This document shows positions 63,065 through 64,000 of a stretch of 64,000 nt of DNA, one piece after another. Position numbers and translations under genes: made by a program. Under the pieces are notes generated by a model. That model was not told the origin of the DNA and searched no databases. It saw only the letters and a list, made by a program, of their open reading frames with translations. The stretch's first letter is position 1, and every line of letters starts with the position of its first letter. The DNA is from Planctomyces sp. (GTDB taxonomy: Bacteria > Planctomycetota > Planctomycetia > Planctomycetales > Planctomycetaceae). The DNA is taken from NCBI GenBank assembly GCA_019636235.1, contig JAHBXW010000012.1, positions 62,001-126,000 on the forward strand, in the 5' to 3' direction.

Positions 63065-63686
63065 TCCGGCGACGGGGAGACGGGGCGGACGGGCGGAGGG
63101 GATCCGAGCGGACAACCGTACCGCGCCGCACGCCGGCCGCGGCCCCGGGACTGGCCGGGGGCGTCGAAGCTCCGCGATTCGCGTCCCGGTGGCGACGCAC
63201 GCGCCGGGATGTCGCCGTTTGGCAACGTCGCGAGCGGCGATCGCGAGAGTCCATGCGGCCGGCCGGCTGGCGCGTCAGGGAACGGCTGCCGGGCTCCTCA
63301 ATGAAGAATTCGGGAATTCTCCAACGCCGGCTTCGTCCGCCAGCCATCCCGCGTGGACCGAATCGCCCGCAACGGGTCGCGGCGCGGGAGTTTGCGCGGG
63401 GCGTGCGGGTCCCAGATGCGTGAAACTCCTTTTATCATCGCAGGTTCCGGCGGATCGCTTGAACCTCGTACTGCCCCGGCATACGTTACGGGTTCCATTT
63501 TTCCGGCGACGGACCCGGCGATCGCCAGCCGCCGCCATTGAGCCCCCGGCCTCCGCGCCGGTTCCGTTGATTCGTTCCGGATTTGTTGCCCGAGTTGTTC
63601 CCACGTTTCCCGTAAGGTGAGTCAGCCCGCGCTCGCGGCCGTCATTCGACGCGCTGCCGCAGGTCGCTCGCCGGAGTCCAGGATCC
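63065..63686. other. Divergent intergenic region with an inverted repeat and candidate promoter
   Basis: About 620 bp between the flippase and the ABC ATPase genes. AGAATTC (63305-63311) and GAATTCT (63314-63320) form a perfect 7-bp inverted repeat with a 2-bp spacer, a possible operator. On the plus strand TTGAAC (63459-63464) and TACGTT (63482-63487) are 17 bp apart, a weak sigma-70-type promoter candidate. No gene is recognised. Confidence 0.35.
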
Positions 63687-64000
63687 ATGTCCGCGGAAGC
63701 TGTCATCCAGACGCGTAATTTGTCGAAAACCTATCGCGACTTCTGGGGCCGCCCCAAGGTCCGCGCGCTCAACTCGCTGACGCTGGACGTCAACCGCGGC
63801 GAGATCTTCGGCCTGCTGGGGCCGAACGGTTCGGGCAAGACGACGACCCTCAAGCTGCTGCTCGGACTGCTGTTCCCCACCGAAGGGGACGTCAGCGTGC
63901 TCGGCAAGCCGGCGCACGACGTCAGCAAGAACGAGCGGATCGGCTACCTGCCCGAGGAATCGTACCTGTACCGGTTCCTGAACGCGGACGAGACGCTGGA
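63687..64000 (+). CDS. ABC transporter ATP-binding protein, N-terminal part (runs off the window)
   Basis: The ATPase subunit of an ABC transporter, about 105 residues visible. It begins [20 protein letters not shown] and has Walker [19 protein letters not shown], a Q-loop-like region around [13 protein letters not shown] and the pattern of multidrug/antibiotic-type exporters (CcmA family). The signature, Walker B and H-loop lie beyond the window. Its permease is not visible. GGA sits close before the ATG at 63687. Confidence 0.9.
   Translation, partial: MSAEAVIQTRNLSKTYRDFWGRPKVRALNSLTLDVNRGEIFGLLGPNGSGKTTTLKLLLGLLFPTEGDVSVLGKPAHDVSKNERIGYLPEESYLYRFLNADETL

Noticed and set aside
61545-63347. 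A 600-codon open frame over the flippase gene in another minus frame
   Set aside because: Gly/Ala/Arg-rich translation without spans; the 61589-63064 frame has the flippase pattern.

Overview
The window is about 64 kb of GC-rich chromosomal DNA from a bacterium that is very probably a planctomycete (PVC group). The lineage call rests on family content: two PVC-type CxxCH heme proteins (16331-19327 and 33856-40569), ThuA domains fused to c-type cytochromes, a zinc-ribbon ExbD, a thioredoxin/trypsin-like fusion, a small secreted YP-rich protein, an NADH dehydrogenase split into small loci, and many short unlinked operons on both strands. No rRNA, tRNA, CRISPR array, insertion sequence, integrase or phage gene is visible. 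The window reads as core and lineage-specific chromosome rather than a mobile island. It opens inside a photolyase gene and closes inside an ABC transporter ATPase gene.

Layout. 1-1.4 kb: photolyase divergent from a sigma-70 factor, with repeated 11-mers between them. 1.6-9.5 kb: YP-rich secreted protein, nuoH and nuoG back to back, a class IV aminotransferase overlapping a methyltransferase, and a two-domain secreted hydrolase. 9.5-15.3 kb: two polytopic membrane proteins (GT39-like and YfhO-like) and a thioredoxin/pseudo-protease. 15.4-31.2 kb: ten tightly packed minus-strand genes, likely one operon. Its first five genes (single-span membrane protein, ExbB/TolQ, ExbD, zinc-ribbon ExbD, FHA-TM-beta-propeller) are followed by an oligopeptide-binding-like protein, a secreted protein of unknown function, a pseudouridine synthase, a PVC heme protein and a membrane protein. 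31.7-33.8 kb: STAS protein, conserved unknown, zinc alcohol dehydrogenase. 33.9-40.6 kb: one gene of about 6.7 kb encoding a multidomain protein with five heme motifs. 40.7-42.9 kb: a two-gene unit (FHA protein, then receiver/ATPase-like protein) flanked by inverted heptamer-repeat tracts. 43-55.8 kb: glycogen branching enzyme, tagaturonate epimerase-like protein, an SLBB protein coupled to an actin-like protein, a second receiver/ATPase protein, an OmpA lipoprotein, an SDR, purine nucleoside phosphorylase, glycine-cleavage T protein and an unknown. 56-64 kb: a disordered RGG/RE-repeat protein, a SIS sugar-phosphate enzyme, an unusual ribose-type permease, a DUF3500 protein, a flippase and the start of an ABC ATPase.

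How the genes may work together (inference). The 15.4-31.2 kb cluster looks like an energised envelope system: a proton-driven ExbB/ExbD motor, an FHA domain suggesting Ser/Thr-phosphorylation control, a beta-propeller platform and a substrate-binding-like protein, with no TonB receptor or ABC permease nearby. It is the best candidate here for an undescribed system. A second theme is phospho-signalling: two FHA proteins, one STAS protein, two receiver/ATPase paralogues and one sigma factor. The two paralogues have decayed in complementary halves: one keeps a good receiver but has lost its ATP-site residues, the other keeps the ATP site but lacks the conserved receiver lysine.
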